A stretch of DNA of 64,000 nucleotides from Entophlyctis helioformis (Eukaryota; Chytridiomycota; Chytridiomycetes; Chytridiales; Chytriomycetaceae). Made by a program: the position numbers and the translations under genes. Where the stretch lies: assembly GCA_025526915.1 (NCBI GenBank), contig JAHLKH010000062.1, positions 62,001 to 126,000 on the forward strand, written 5' to 3'. The stretch's first letter is position 1. Every line of letters begins with the position of its first letter. Of the stretch, positions 42,701-58,300 are shown one piece after another. The notes below the pieces were generated by a model that searched no databases, was not told the DNA's origin, and worked only from the letters and a program-made list of their open reading frames with translations.

Positions 42701-45700
42701 ATCGAGATGATGCAGACGAGCTGCCATCCTGCCAGCTGGAACAGCAGTCCAACAGCATGGGCAAGTGGCTCGCAGTTCCGCGCCATCCAACAAAAGCTGA
42801 CCCCTTCTGGCGGCTGCTTGACCAGATCTGGCCGACCTGTTCCACACATGGGTGGCCAATCCGTCGCCGACCGCATCGGCAATGCTGACTGTCGCAAACC
42901 ACACGTTTGTCATTCCACAACGCTCGGGCTTTGTGATATCCGACCTCGGGTTCCTTCCAACCATCTGCCGAGGTGATTGCGCTTGCATTGTGCACATCGA
43001 GCCACCAGCTCACATTCGCACGTCCACGCCAGCCTGGATCCAGCAGCGGTTGCAGTTTGACTTGGTGCTCATGGACCCGCCTTGGGGAAACAAGAGCGCA
43101 ACAAGATCCAGCGCATACGATTGCATGGATAACGGCAAAACGCTGTCAGAGATCCCACTCAAGCGACTTGTGTCCCCCGGCGGTCTGGTCGCGGTCTGGG
43201 TCACAAACAAGCCGCGTCTTCACACACTGGTTCGCGAACGCATATTCCGCGCTTGGGATGTCGAGCCTGTCGCTGAATGGGTATGGATCAAGGTCACAAA
43301 CGACGGCGTGCCCGTTATTCCGCTCGACAAGTGAGTGCAGCTGGACAGTTGCCGGATCGCTGCGTGTGCTGACAGGATCCATTGCACAGTGTGCATCGCA
43401 AGCCTTACGAGTGTCTGATTATTGGCCAACGAAGGCGAACAGCAACAACAGCAGAGATGAATGCGCACTGCGATCAGCCTGCACTGCCGGCATCCAAGGT
43501 GATTGTCAGCGTCCCATCACGCCATCACTCTCAGAAGCCGTTTATCCACAGTAAGTACACGCCATGACAATCTGTGGCGCGCGACGCTTGGCAGCACTAA
43601 CCGACGTTCCTGCCTCAGATCTGCTGGGTCGCTACATTGGCAAGGGCATTGGCAAGGACGCCGGCGGTGCCGGAATGCCACAGAGACTCGAGCTGTTTGC
43701 ACGGCAGCTGATGCCTGGCTGGCGATCATGGGGCAACGAAGCCATCAGGTTTAACGACAAGGGTTGGCTCGCCGAGCTTGCCCAATGAAGCTTCGTCAGC
43801 CACCAACATTGCGATGAGCGACGAAACCAGGATCGATGCCCTTGCACGCCAGCTGAGCGATGCGTCCATCAACGAGGCGCTTGCTGCCATTGCGCAGGAG
43901 CAGGCTGCCGCCACTCCAGTCCCTGCAGCAGCAGCCGATGCCGCCCCGCAGCCTGTCTGCGAGCAACCCTTGCCTGCCATTCCGCCACCAGCGTCGACTG
44001 CCAAGGAAGCCACCGATGCCATTGCAGCAGCGTCGGCTGCCCCGGCTGCAAGCGATGCTGCTGTCCCAGACCCTGCGGCACTTGCTGCAAGCCATGTGGC
44101 CGATGCACTCGAGCCTCATCCCCTGCCGCCACCAGCATCGGCAGCCAACGAGCCCGACCCTGACCCCGACTATCTGCTCAAGTCTTTCACCTGGCGTGAT
44201 CTGGACACGGGCGAGCCAAGCCGCTGGCCATCATCACGCAGAACCTCAACGGCCCCTGTCCGCTGATCGCCCTGCTCAACTCGCTGCTCCTGCGCGGCGA
44301 CATCAAGCTCCACCCGGATCTGTCGTCTGTCAAGTACGAGCGTCTTGTTGAGCTTCTTGGCGACTACGTCATGCGCCGATCGTCTCGCAACTCGGTATGT
44401 TGTCTGCCTTGGTATCAAACGTGATGTGTGGCATGCATGCTTCTGGCGGCTTGAGTGCTCATCTGCCCGCCACGATGCATCATCGCACACAAGCAACGAG
44501 ACGAGGCCAACTACCAGCACAACATGCACGAGATCCTGACGACGATCCCATCGCTCCAGCGTGGACTCGACGTCAATGTGCATTTCGACTCGGTGCTGGG
44601 CTTTGAGCTCACGTCTGCGCTCTGCCTGTTCGACATGTTCAACATCCGCCTTGTGCATGGCTGGACATGCGACCCGGACGACCAGGAAACCTATCGCATC
44701 GTTGCCAAGAAACACGGCAGCTACAACAAGGTCGTCGAGGCGATTGTCGCGGGCGATGTTGCCGACCATGCCTTGCACAAGCTCGGGCAAGAGAGCGTCG
44801 ATGCAGGTGCATCGGAGACGGATCCAGTGGAGATGCAGAAACGCACAGAGAAGCGCGTTGAACTGGAGACGGCTGTCCATGAGGGACACGTGTGCTCGCA
44901 TTTCCTCGCAACGACGGCATCCCAGCTGTCGTACCACGGTCTGCAGGCCATCTTTGACACGGTACGCCCCGGCGAGCTGTGCGTGCTCTTCCGCAACAAC
45001 CACTTTTCGACGCTGTTCAAACACCCGCAGGGTGGGCTGTTCACGCTCGTGACGGATCAAGGATTCGCCAAGACCAAGGGCGTTGTGTGGGAGAGCATGG
45101 ACCGCGTCGACGGCAACTCTGAGTTTTACAATGGCGTGTTTGAGCCGTATGGCCTGTATTCGGACGAGGCCGAGAACCAGCAGATGACGCCTGTGGCCGA
45201 GACCGACGACCACCAAGCTGTCGCTGACCGCGATCTCGCACTCGCGCTGTCGCTGCAGCAGGAGGAAGAGCAGCAGCATGCGGATTTCTTGCGGCAGCAG
45301 GAGAACAGACAGCGTCAACAAGCGCATCTTCAACAACAACAGCAGCAGCAACCGATTCCGTACTCGCAAGACTCGTCTGGTGCTTCCCTCCCTCCTCTGG
45401 ACGTCCCAACATGGGCCGGCCCCGCCCACAAAAGGAGAGCAACTGCATCGTCCAATAAAGGTGTCTGCTTGAAACAAGAGGCCGTTCAAGAAGACTGCGA
45501 GTCTGGTTTTATTGTGCTTGTCAACGAGTCAAGCAAGCGTGTGGAGGGATCGGGGCTCGGATCGGTGTGTGAATTGTGCACATTGTGTTTGCGGTAGGGG
45601 GCTGGAGTGATTGTACGGCGGGGATGGAGACAAACGGTTTGGTGGCGGCGTGGTGTGGATGGGAGGGATGGAGAAGGGCTAGATGGAAAGAGGCTGATAA

Positions 45701-48700
45701 CATAGTGGCCCAACAAACAGAAGGGAATGGATTCCAGTCAATAAGAAGAAAGAGGTACGAAAGAAATGAGACAGGCGGAGAGATAGAGAGCAAGAGGGGG
45801 AGAGAGCGTATCCATCGGTTATGCCATGTCGCCCTTGGAAGAGGACTTGCTGACTGCCGGCAATTGCGACATGGACGTGTTTTGTCCAGACGGGCCATTC
45901 TCTACCGTGGTGCCAGGCAAGCCATCCGCATGGGATCCCGCCATGGAAGCATTGGACGCCATCTTGGCAATGTTGGCAATAGCCGACTTGGATCTGTTGC
46001 ACAGTGCAGTGTCAGTCACTTGCTGTGTCACACAATAGCAGATGTGGAGCAATGGGCTTACCCAGAGATGATCTGCGACGACTGCGTCTGAGATGTGCGC
46101 GGTGCTGAAGATAGCCGCTGCTGCTGTCCGCTGCCCGCATTTATGGACGCCGTCAACGGCATGGCAGTTCCTTGCGGCGGCAGATTGGTGATGCCTTGCG
46201 CCTTGAGCTGTGCCCAGTGCTCTCGGTTGCGCTGCAGCCGGTTGAGGATGCTGGGGATGGGCAGGAACTTGTCGAGGGCATCAAACAGCGGCATGACGAC
46301 GTAGTCGATGAAACCTATTTGCGAGCTGGGCACGTTGACATTGTCGCGGTCGCAGTATGGCGACACGGGCAGCGAGAGCTTCTTTTCGAGGTCGCCCTGG
46401 CGGTAGAACTCCTCGAGAATGAGACGGCACCAGGGCTCGTAGAGAGCCATATCCTTGGACGGGTTGGACACGTCTGAGCACTTCATCATGATCTTGTACA
46501 GCAGCATGCGGTCTTCGCGTGTCTCGTAGGGATCAAATGTCTCGGAGCTCGCCACCTTGGCCTTGAACATGGACAGGAGCGTAAAGTGCTGCGTCAAATC
46601 TGTGTGCACGATTGAACCAGCCAGAGAGTGCTGTTAGTGTGCCGAGGAGCTCAATAACAGTCATGAGCAGAGACACGTGGCGTACCTGTCGCAAGCACAA
46701 GATCAATGACAATCTCGCGAATGGCCTTGAAGTCTCCCTTGCTCAGATGAGACAAGAAGTGATTTTCTGGCTGCGAAAGGACAAGGAATGAAGACGCGCT
46801 GTGGTGGTTCTCGAGCACCGACTTGTCGTTGTACAGCATGGCCTTTGAGTCGAGCGTGTTGACGAGGAAGTTGTTCGAGTAGCCCGGGTGATCGTGGTCT
46901 GCCGGACAGAACGTAGTCGTCAGGACGCTCTATTCGTTTGGCACAACAAGGGCATGCTGGACAAGAGCAGGTTGCTTACCGTGAATGATGGCCGCAATGT
47001 ACATGGACAGCACTTCCACATCCGACGAAATCTGTCGCACTTTCTCGTCGTTGGCGAGGAACGACATGCAATGAAGCACGTCGGTGGCGTGGATCGAGTT
47101 GTGGTACGGCAGATCCGCGTGGTATCCCTTCTCAATGGTTCGCATAAAGCTGCGGAACTTGTCGCGCGGAATCGAGAATGCTTCAAAGAGGTTTGCTGTC
47201 GTGAACAGATGGCTCGCGAGCACAATCAGCGAGTGCTGCTGCGTGGCAGCAGTCAGGTCGAAAATGGCCCAGTTGTAGTCCGTGCAGCGCGAAAGAATCG
47301 ATGCAATGCCGTCGAGGATGGGCGGGTAAGCAGCACCAGGCTCTTCAGCCGTCGTTGGCTTTGACACACGCTTGGCGTCTTCGCGGCTGATGACGCCAGC
47401 AAACACAGAGTCTTCGGGTGCTTTCTGGTCGCCTTCCTCCTTGAGCGAGCTGGATCGCTCGACAATGGGTGCTTCGATCTTGTTGGCTACATCTTGCGTC
47501 ATGGATGGACGGCGACGCGAGCCAGACTTGGCACGTCCGCGGCGGCGGCGCGCGGCAATTTCCGAGAACAGCCAGGCCTGTGTGACGGAAGAGATGAGGG
47601 CGAGTGAGCATTGTGCTTGGCAATCGAGACAACCCCGGCGTCAGGCGGGCATACCTCTTGCTCGTTATCCAGCGAGTCGCCCAAGTTTCCTTCGAGATCG
47701 GGAGTCAGCAGGTTGGACGAGCCCAGTAACGCAAGGACCTGGCCGAGAGCCATCAGGTGCTGCGAACTGAGCACCGGGTCTGCCATGACAGAGCGGATGA
47801 CCATGACACTGCGCTCAAGCGGCGAGTCCAGCGATCCGGCCTTTTTGTTGTACGACTTGGCGAGCAGCTTGAGCTGGTTTGTGAGCTTGGCATTGTTCTT
47901 CTTCATCTCCTTGGACATGAGGAACTGCATGCGATGGAAGTACTCGGTTTCGTAGGCAATCAGCGAGACGATGCACCCCGTGACAATGTGGCAGATGAAC
48001 GCAATGCCGTATGTGCGGCCCGACGCTTGGATTGTATCCCTCTGCGTGATGAGTGGCGGGATGTTGATGATGATCCAGAGCGCAATGATCCACCAAACAG
48101 CGACAATGGTGTAGACAAAGCGGATGCGCATGCTGTACACAGTCATGAGCAGCAGGATGTTGATGATGATGGATGGTTGGACAAAGCTGGTGCCGTTCTC
48201 GACCACGTAGTAGCGAATGCCGACGCCAAGGAAAGCCTGGAACGCAAGAATGATGGATGAGAGCAGGTCGTTGTACTCGGTGAAGTAGGAGCCGACGAGC
48301 TGGTAGGATGCAAACGTGCCGAGGGCGTACGGCAGCAGGATCGCGACCAGCCAGAAGGCAATATCGTATGCAATCAGATAGGAGGAGCAGATCATGTCTG
48401 GGCCGCACTGAGCGCTGCGGTTGGCGACAAAGAGACGATGAACGACAGCATGCCAATGAGCATCGCGTTTGTGGAGAACATCAACAACGCAAGCAGCGAC
48501 GCGGGTCGACTCACCAGTACCATCCGGCCGGACAAAAGACCTTGATGTTGGCCGAGGTGATTGCACCCTTGATAGACGGCGCAAAGTTTGTAGACCAGTA
48601 CGACGAGTCAAAGGTGTACTGCACCATCATGTAAAAGTAGAGCAGCGTCAAGAGCACAAACGAAAGAGTTGTTGCCCGCTGCCACCGCGGCAGGTTGTAC

Positions 48701-51453
48701 TTGACAAAGTACTTGCCGTACTCGCTCTCGAGGTCGGGCTGCTTGAAGCTGAGGTAGATGGGCCGCAGCATGGATCGGTTGCTGGCGATGAGGGACGAGA
48801 GAGTGGATGTGTTGATGCGGGTTGCCACGGGTGTTTGTGCCTTGACCATGCTGGGCTTTGTGAAGGAAGCAATGTCGCTGACCGAGTCGAGGCCATTGTC
48901 GCCTCCTCCGCCGCCGCCTTTGGAGGTTTCTAGACCCGCGCAGCAGGGATCGTTTGCATCGCGCGAGAGGGGGGTTGCAGTGACAGTGCGTACAGCATAG
49001 CGAGATGAGGCCAGATTGGATGGTACGACCAAAGCGAGATGGGTCAGTTGGCGTCGAACAGAAAGCAAACGCGGCCAAGTTCGGTCAAGGCTCAGGGAAA
49101 GTGGCCGGCGAGAAGGCAACGCATGGACAATGAAAGGTGACGTATGCATCCATTCAGCGCGATGGATTGCAAGTGCCAAAGGGCAATTCGATTCGGATCA
49201 CGCCGATGCCGCGCACACAGACTCCACGCCAGCACTGCCGGCGGCGGCAGGATGCAGGCGTGGCAGGCTGTGGGAGGGATGCAATGGGGCGGGGACAGGG
49301 GCAAGCGAGGCAGACGTGTGGGGGCATGGGTGGGCTTGCAGCGTGTCGCTCACCTGGTATTTGGAATGTCGTCTTCTTCATGGCTGTTCCGTGTCACGGG
49401 GCTTGGCGTCCAATGACAAAGGGGGGCGGCCTGCAACAACAAATGTGGGACTGCAGCTCTGGTCTCCAGACCGTGCTAGCGATAGCGAATACTGCTCCTC
49501 CTGCCTGCTGCTGCTGCTGCTCTTGCTGCCGAGGCTGTGGTTTAGACTGCTTGCGACTGCGCTTGCTTTGACCGTGCGTCAGTTGCCCTCACGCAGTGAT
49601 ACGCTGTCGCTGTCGCGCTGCCGGCTCACTGCTTGCGGCTTGGTCGCGTTTGGTGCGGCAGACGAATGCAGGCTTGGCGTGAATGCGCGCGTGCGGACTG
49701 CTCGTGTCTTGTCTGCGGTGGCTGCGTGGGTGGATGCAGAGCGGGGCAGGACAGGGCAGAGCAGCGGCGAGACTCGAATGGCGTGTATACTGACGCTGCG
49801 GCTGTGGCGTCTGCTTGGGCGACTGCTGTCGTCTATTGTATGTCTGCCAGAGTCAGAGTCGCGATAGAGAGTCTGCTGTCCAGATGGCCGCGAAGCTCGT
49901 GTCGGGGGTTGCAGGTGAGCTTGTCAGGAAGAATTAGAAAAACAGGCGCTCTATTGTCACGCCTCATCCAGCTCAATGACACGCATCTTGTCGCCAGACT
50001 TGCACACCAACGATGATGCTGCAAACTGCATACCAACGAGACAGGCTGGCATCGCTGCAAAGGAGGCGGGCACGCCTGCATCTTCAGCGTTGCTGTTCTT
50101 GTCAAACTCTGTCCATGCTATAGAGGCATGGAAGCGTGGGTTCTGTCGCATTTCCCTTGACAGTTAACTCAAGAAGGATCAGTTGCGCTGCGAAACGCGC
50201 TGACCTTGTAGAACGTCTGCTGGTGAAACATGGCAAGCACGGCATCGACTTCCTGCAGCAACTGCAACAACTGGGCAGCATCGCGCCAAATGGATGTGAG
50301 TCCTGCCGTTGCGCACAGATGCACCTTGCGGCAGTCCGGCTCACCTCTTCGTGTCCATGGGCCACATCCAGCCCAACAAAGTGCCTCGTCTTCTCGTCGT
50401 TCACATATGCGGATACGCCTTCAAACGACACTGTGAATCTGGTCCAAATGTGAGATGGATCGATGGATGGATGGAAGGGTCGGCCATGAGCAGCCGGGCG
50501 ACTGAATACCTTGGGACGTGGGACAGTCGTTGCTCCAGCTGGTCCATGAAGCGCTGGATCTGGAACACCTTGAGGTATGCCGTTCTGGACAGACTTATAT
50601 GCAGCCCCATGCCGCCGCCACCATTCGCGTCGGGTGCCACGACGGGCTGCCAGGCACGCGATGCATGTGGAGGCGCTGATGCTGGTGCAGATGCTGGTGC
50701 AGATGCCTTGGATGCTGCTTGTGCCGCCTTGCTGATCCAGGCGAGCACATCGCTGCGCAGCGATCCCTGGCGCATCTGGACTGCAGCAGCGTTGGTGGTT
50801 CATGGCAGCGCACGGAAGTCTTGGCCAGACAGACTCACTTGGGACAAACACGAACGTGGCCCAGTTGCCCTCGACATGCGGCACGGTGCGCACTTTGAGC
50901 GGCCCGGCCATTGCCGCACGGCCTGTACTGCCTGCACGGCCTGTACTTCCTGCACTTCCTGCACTGGCGCCCGCACTGGCACTCGACCGCACATTCGACC
51001 GCACACTTGCTTGTCGTGGCATGTGTTGTGCGTTTCGCCTCACGATTCAGATTCGCTCATGGGGACGAGATTCGAGCGCCAGAACGACAAGAGCCTCAAT
51101 GACCAGCACAGCAGGATACTCAAGGAGATGATGCAGCGCCCGGACAACCGCCGCTGTGTCGACTGCAGAAAGCGAGGTGCGTCCCTGCCGCGCCGTCTGC
51201 TGCTGCCGAGTCTGTGCATCGGCACGTCCGGCGGCTGTCTGTGGCTGTTGCGTGGACCGGCGTTGGCTCGTGCTGGCAACAAACAACTGCGCTGCCGCTG
51301 CTGCCGCTGCTGCCGCCGCTGCTGCCGCCTGCTACACGGCATACATGCATCCACCGTCTGCCGCACGCTGCCCACTGCGGCCCACGGTGGCCCACGGCGG
51401 CCCACGGCCAGCCGACCGCCGCTGCATCCCCACTCGGCTGCCATGCATACTGA

Positions 51454-52023
<570 letters not shown>

Positions 52024-52363
52024 TAACGGCACTTGACAGCGTAGAGGATCGTGTGGTCCTGCATCTCTGACAAACGTTGGCGACAACAGCAACATTGAGC
52101 AGTTTATTCGCGCAAAGTATGAGCGCAAGCAGTATGCCATGAAGGGCCCGATCCCTGACCCGGCAACGCTTGGCGGTCCTCAGTCAGCGGCTACGTCTGT
52201 AAGTGGCTATTGCAAGGATACCAGACTGACTGTGTCGTGATGCTCATTCTTGGCGTTTCTGCCGCTGAAGGCTCAAGCGGCAAAGTCCGGTCCGCCGCAG
52301 GTCAACATGGTTAGTGGATCGTCGCCCTTTTCTTCGCCAGCCAGACCCCAGCAACAGCAGCAG

Positions 52364-52394
<31 letters not shown>

Positions 52395-55300
52395 CGGCAT
52401 CTTCTGCATCCCAGCAGCTGTTTGATGCATTCCAGTCGGCGCCGACAGCATCTTCGGCGGCACAGCAGCAGACTTCGTTCAAGGATTCCATCTTATCGCT
52501 CTACAAAACGCCTGCGGCGGGACAAGCCGCTGCGCCTGCTGCCTTTGCAGGTATGAGCAGCAGTCCAATGCGTCCTGCTGCTCCTCAGCAAGCAGTGCAG
52601 CCCATTGCAGACTTTGCAGACTTTGCCGCGTTCCAGTCTGCACCGCCGGTGATGCAGCAGCAGCAGCAGCAAATCACGCCGACTCCTTCAATGATTCCGT
52701 CCATGTCGCCAGCCTTTGGCACGCAGCCGCTGATTGCGACATCCAACACGACAAGCAGCATCCCTGCCTTTGGCACCCCTGTCTCGTTCGGCCAGCCTGC
52801 ACCTTCCACGGCGCCAATCGGTGGTGCGTTTGGGGATCTTAGTGGACTCGCCAATACGATGATGCAGCCAACACCAGCGTCATCTTCGTTGACGAACGGC
52901 ACATCGCCCATCTTTCCGCAGGCACAGCCTCCTGCACAGCAAGTGCAGCAGCAGCCACTGGCATTCACCACGTCTTCGGTTTCGCCCATCGCCTCTGCCT
53001 TTGGCGGTTTCCAGTCTAGTGTGACCGCCCAGCCACCAGCCGCCGCGCCACGAAACGCGTCCATCTCTGGCGGCATCCCCGACTTTGCCGGTCTTGCCAC
53101 GCAGTCATCGTGGATCCAGCCCACGACTGTGGCCGCACCAACGGCCGCATCGGCGCAGGCGTCTCCTTCGTTTGCGTTTCCTCCCATGACGTCTACTATG
53201 GCTGCTGTTCCTCCGCCGCCCAGAGACACGACAGCCGATGAATGGTCGACCTTCCAGTGATCATCTGCCAAGCTCGCATTGCTGGCACGCTATTGCTTGC
53301 TGCACCGCCTGCCACAACAACCAAAGTGATATTCTGACTTGTTTGTCTCTGTAGACATGCACGACACCATGCCAGGCATCGTACGAATGAAGGGCATCGT
53401 TCTCGTGTGCTCAACATCAGATCTGTGTCTGGGGTTTATATAATCATGTTGACGTGGTCTCGTGTTGTGTCTCGCAGCCACTCGATCCCCTGCTTCTCGT
53501 TGTACGGATCATCGCGCATCTCGAACATCTTGTCCGTGTTCCTGCCACGTCCAGCAGCACGGCCGTCCTTACCGTCGTCATTGCTGCTGTGCGCATTGAC
53601 GCTGGTGACGTGTGCATGAGACGCCTGCAAATGTGTGCTTGCATGCGACTCGAACGCCTGTTTCAACGCCTCGCACTCGTGTGCGGCTCGCAGCACAAAC
53701 GCCGACTGGCACGTCAGGCACCTGAACTCGATCTCGTGGACCTTGACGCTGTTGACCTCGAGTGTTTTGAGCGCAAACGCTGTTTGTTGTCGCACGTCAG
53801 TGGCAGCTCAATTGGCAATGCAGGAGTGGATGCGCGGATGACGAGGTGGCGGATACCAATGGTTTCGACGTCGTCGTCTGCGGCAAGCGGTCGCGGCTTG
53901 GGTGCGGTGCTGGAGCGTGTCTGCCGGCCCACATCTTCCCAAAACGTTTTGAGGTCGGCAACACTGTTGGCCTTGAGCATCTCTCCCAACGCGCTTCGCG
54001 TCTTGGCGGATTGGCGGATTGCAGGGAGGATTCATTTCGAAAGAATCACAGATGGTGCGCGTTCATGTCAAGCACCTGGCTCAAAATACCCGTCAACACG
54101 ATTTCGATAGAGTACACAGTGTGCCCTTGCTGACGGAGCTCTGTGCATAGATCAGCATCAGCCGCATTGCCGATGATGATGGTGTCCTTGTCAACCCCGT
54201 CGCGATTCGCAACCAGCTGTGCCATTGCCAGGGTCAGCGACGTTTTCATGCGCTGCTTGGTGTGACATAGAACGTACCGTGCCACCTGCAGCACTCAGGA
54301 TTTCCTTGAGTTCGTCGTGTGCAGGACGCACACTTGGTGTAGAAAACACCTTCCTGCCGTCAAAGAGGAGTGCGGCGTCTGGCGCCTGAACAACGCCGAG
54401 CGTCTTGCGGAGATTGAACTTGAACGTCTTTTCCGTCTTGGGGTCCTTCAGCACGTGCTTGCCTTCATCTGTTGCTCATCATAATGTTAGCCATGCCATC
54501 TGCCATGGCTGGCATTATGGCAGCATCCCGTGCGGCAACGTACCAGCAAAACGGCCTTCTTTCTTTGACACGTCCAGCCACTTGACATCCATAATGTGCT
54601 TGCCAGCTGACAGCGCACACAAGAACTTGACTGTTCGTCGAATGCGATCCGTCACGAGATGCGTGCACTCGCTCCAGTTGTCAACGACTGTGCCTCCAAG
54701 GGCCTCCACAATCTGTCGCAGTCAAAACATCAGTAATCGGCCTGCCAGTGGCTCTTGGATGGCAGATGAAGCCTTACCTGGCGATGGTCCTCATCATCCA
54801 TGCCAGTAAACAGCACGCGAACCTCGCCTTCACTGCCGGCAGCGTGTCCATTGCCAGCATCCGCTGACATCTCTTTGGCTTTCTGGCCCTTTGGCGTCTT
54901 TGGCGTCTTGACTGACTTGGTCTCCTTCTCCTTGACAGCCTTGCCATGCTTCTGCGCTGCTTTGCCGGCTTGCTTTGGCGTGACTTCAGCAGCATCGCCG
55001 CCAGTCTGGAGGGGATCAGCGGTTGCAAATGGCGGCGTCAAAGACTCTGATGCAGCCACCCGTAAAGGAGGCCCTTCCATCAGTTCGTCCTGCGAATCAT
55101 CTACAACGGCGTCGCTGGCTGCTCCTCGCTTTGCAGATGCCGCTCCTCGCTTGGGTTTCTTGGAGGCTGCCTTGTCTGTCTTGCTCGATGCTTCCACAGA
55201 TCGCTTGGTTGGACGGCGGCCGGGCTCTTGGTCTACAGAACGCGTGAGAACGGTCAGATCACGCATGCTGTACCGTGAAAAGTGATAAACGGCACATGCC

Positions 55301-58300
55301 TGCAACAGAAACAACGCTTGCGTCTGCGGACACATCAGCCATATCAGCATCTGCATCACGCAGCGTCTCTGAAACGGCAGCAGCAGCTTTGGACCCGCGC
55401 TTGGCTTTTGCTACCGGTCCAGCCTTGACGCCGGCTGGAGGGAATGCAAACGGGTCGGCGTCGTCTGTATCGCCAACAGCAATACCTGTACCCTTGGTCG
55501 CAGCTTTAGGGCTGGAAGGAGCGCTCATGGGTTTGATGGTGTCGAAATCCACCTCGTCTCCCGATGCTCGCTTGACGAGTGTTCTCTGTGCATCAGTCAA
55601 GTTGATCGTAAGTATCCCACCACATGCAGTCGCAGCCTGATTCACTATGCACCTTTTGACGCGAGCGGCCTGTTGTAACCGCAGCTGGCTCCGCTTTTTC
55701 AGCAGAGGTTGGCTGGTCAGCCTTGGCTGCTGCGGCCTTCCCCTTCCGTCCTCGTTTGGCTGGTGGCTCCGCCGCTTCAAGTGCGTCCCTTGCATCGGCA
55801 GACGGAACAGCTTCGGTCTCCTTCGCTAAGGGCTCCTCAACGGCAGTCTCTGGGCTGAGCTCTGCGACACGCTCAAGGAGCCGATCTTGCTGTCGGCTCT
55901 GTCGGTGGTGGTGTCGCTGATGCTTCTCTTGATCCAGCTGGACAGCATATGACGCGTCTGCAGTCGACAGCGATGGGCTCGGGCTCTGTCGGCTTGGTCG
56001 GATGGCAACAGGTGACGGGCTCCTGCTGCTACTTCTGCTCCTACTCCTGGCAGATACTCGGACGCGGTTTGAGTTGGGCATGGGCTCGATCGTGGCAATG
56101 CGTCCGGTGTCTGTCCCAAAGATATCGCTGTCCATCTCAATCTTGGACTCGTCCGCAAAGTCCAGTCCAAGGTCACTCGCAGCATTGCGGTTATCTGCTG
56201 CAAACTGGTCGCGGATGTCGTCCATGATCACATCGTCAACAAGCTGCGGAGAGAGTGGGGCCATGAGTGACTGCGTTGTGGCGGGGATTTCGCCGATCAG
56301 AGGCAGATAATCAAAGAGATCCTTGGACGCAGAGGGAGTGTAGCGGTGAGTGTATCCAGGTGCTTGAACTGCCCCGGACGGAGAAGCCATGCCGTCCATG
56401 TCCCCCTCTTTTGCAGCCTCGCCGTCTGACGGCGCAATCTCCTGCGTTGTCTCGGATCTCGCGCCATCCTCGATATCGCCCTTGTAGTTGCCGTTTTCAA
56501 GCATGGTTGACTTGCTGGGTGTCGTCGTTGGTTGTGCGTCCAGGCTGTGCGGTGCTTGCGAATCGTGGTCGACGTCCAGTGCCGCCCTGATCTCGTCGCG
56601 ACTGAGTCCGTCGATACTGGATCGCGGCCTGACAAACTCGTAGCGAAAGCTGATGGGGCCGAAGCTGATGAGCTTGTTGTGTGTGAGCTGGTAAAGCCTC
56701 CGTGGCGTGAGCTTGTACTGGCTATCTCCGATATTCGAGCCGTTTGTAGAGTCGAGATCCTCAACAAAGTGCTCGTCTCCGTTGGGCGACACCTCTGCAC
56801 TCGTCGGCCCAGTCAGTCAGCCAGCCAGCCAGCCAGCCAGCCATCAGTGTTGTCATATTGCGAGCTGGCATACGCACCGATCAGGGCATGCAGCCCACTG
56901 ACGCCTGTCGAGACGAGGATGATGTCGACCGAGCCGTCGGTTGCGCTGCCAATGGTGGTGAGGCCCGTGCAGACCGGGTATGGCGCAAAGGACTCGTCGA
57001 TCGCGTAGAGGTCCACGTCAGCGGCCAGACTGCCCTCGGTGCTGCGCAGTCGCCGCAGGTGCGCAACCTGCATGTTGGATGTGCATGAGTTGAACGGCAC
57101 CGAAGCGACGGTCAGCCAGCCAGCCAGCCAGCCAGCCAGTCAACACGGCCACATTCGGACATGCCCGCTTACCGTGCGCTTGGGCGAGCCGTGCTGGCTG
57201 ACCTCGGCGATGCGGCTCTGGACATACAGGTTGCGCTCGAGCTTCTCGGGAGCTAGGCCGAGCAGCCCGCTGTCAGCCAGCACGTCTGCGCCTGCGGCCT
57301 TGGCCGTCTGTCCGCCTGCACCTCGGCCACGAGCACTCGACGCTGCGTTTGCCGCTTTGCGCATCATTGAGAATGCGGTGTTGGGCAAACCTCGGTGCAT
57401 TGCCTGCAGAGCTGCGCATCGACAAGGTGCTCGTGTGCGGGCAGGCGTTCCGATGGGTGCCTCTTGGTGCAAACACATGGGGCGGCGTGCTTGCCCAGCG
57501 GCTGGTGGCTCTGCGGCAGACTGGTGAGCGGACCTGCTGCCCTGCCGACCTGCTGCTGTGGCCCATCGCTGACTGGCACCTGCGACGGCACCACCAACAG
57601 ACCAAGATGTGCTCTTCAGGTTTGCTGCCGCAGACGACTTCTCCGAGGACGACGGCAGATCGCTGCTGTGGGACTACTTCCAGCTGGACACCTCGCTCGC
57701 TTCGCTGTACAAGATCTGGTCAGCCGATGCCAACTTTGCCAGCAAGGTGCGGCTGCAGGGCATCGACGGCCTTCGCGTGCTGCGGCAGGATCCACTCGAG
57801 AACGTCGTTTCGTTCATCTGCTCGTCCAACAACAACATCAGCAGGATCTCGGGCATGGTGAATGCGCTGTGTGCCGAGTACGGCCAACAGCTGGATCCGT
57901 CCTTTCTGGACGATCTGGACGATCTGGACGTGCAGACTGGAGGCTCGCCTGCCGGACAGGAGACCAAACGGCCCGCATTCTACACGTTTCCAGACATGGA
58001 CACACTCGCGAGCGACGGCGTCGAAGAGCGGCTGCGGCAGCTTGGGTTTGGGTATAGAGCAAAGTACGTTGCCGAGAGTGCCAAGTTCATCCAGAAGCAA
58101 GGAGGCGCATCGTGGCTCCTGTCGCTCCGGCAGCGATCATACGAGGACGCGCACAAGGAGCTGCTGCAACTGCCTGGAGGTTTGTTTGGGATCCCTGATG
58201 GACGCTTTCACAGCGCTGGCTTGGTGGCACACTGACCTTGCCATTGCAGTTGGACCCAAGGTGGCCGACTGCATCTGCCTGATGAGCCTGGACAAGACAG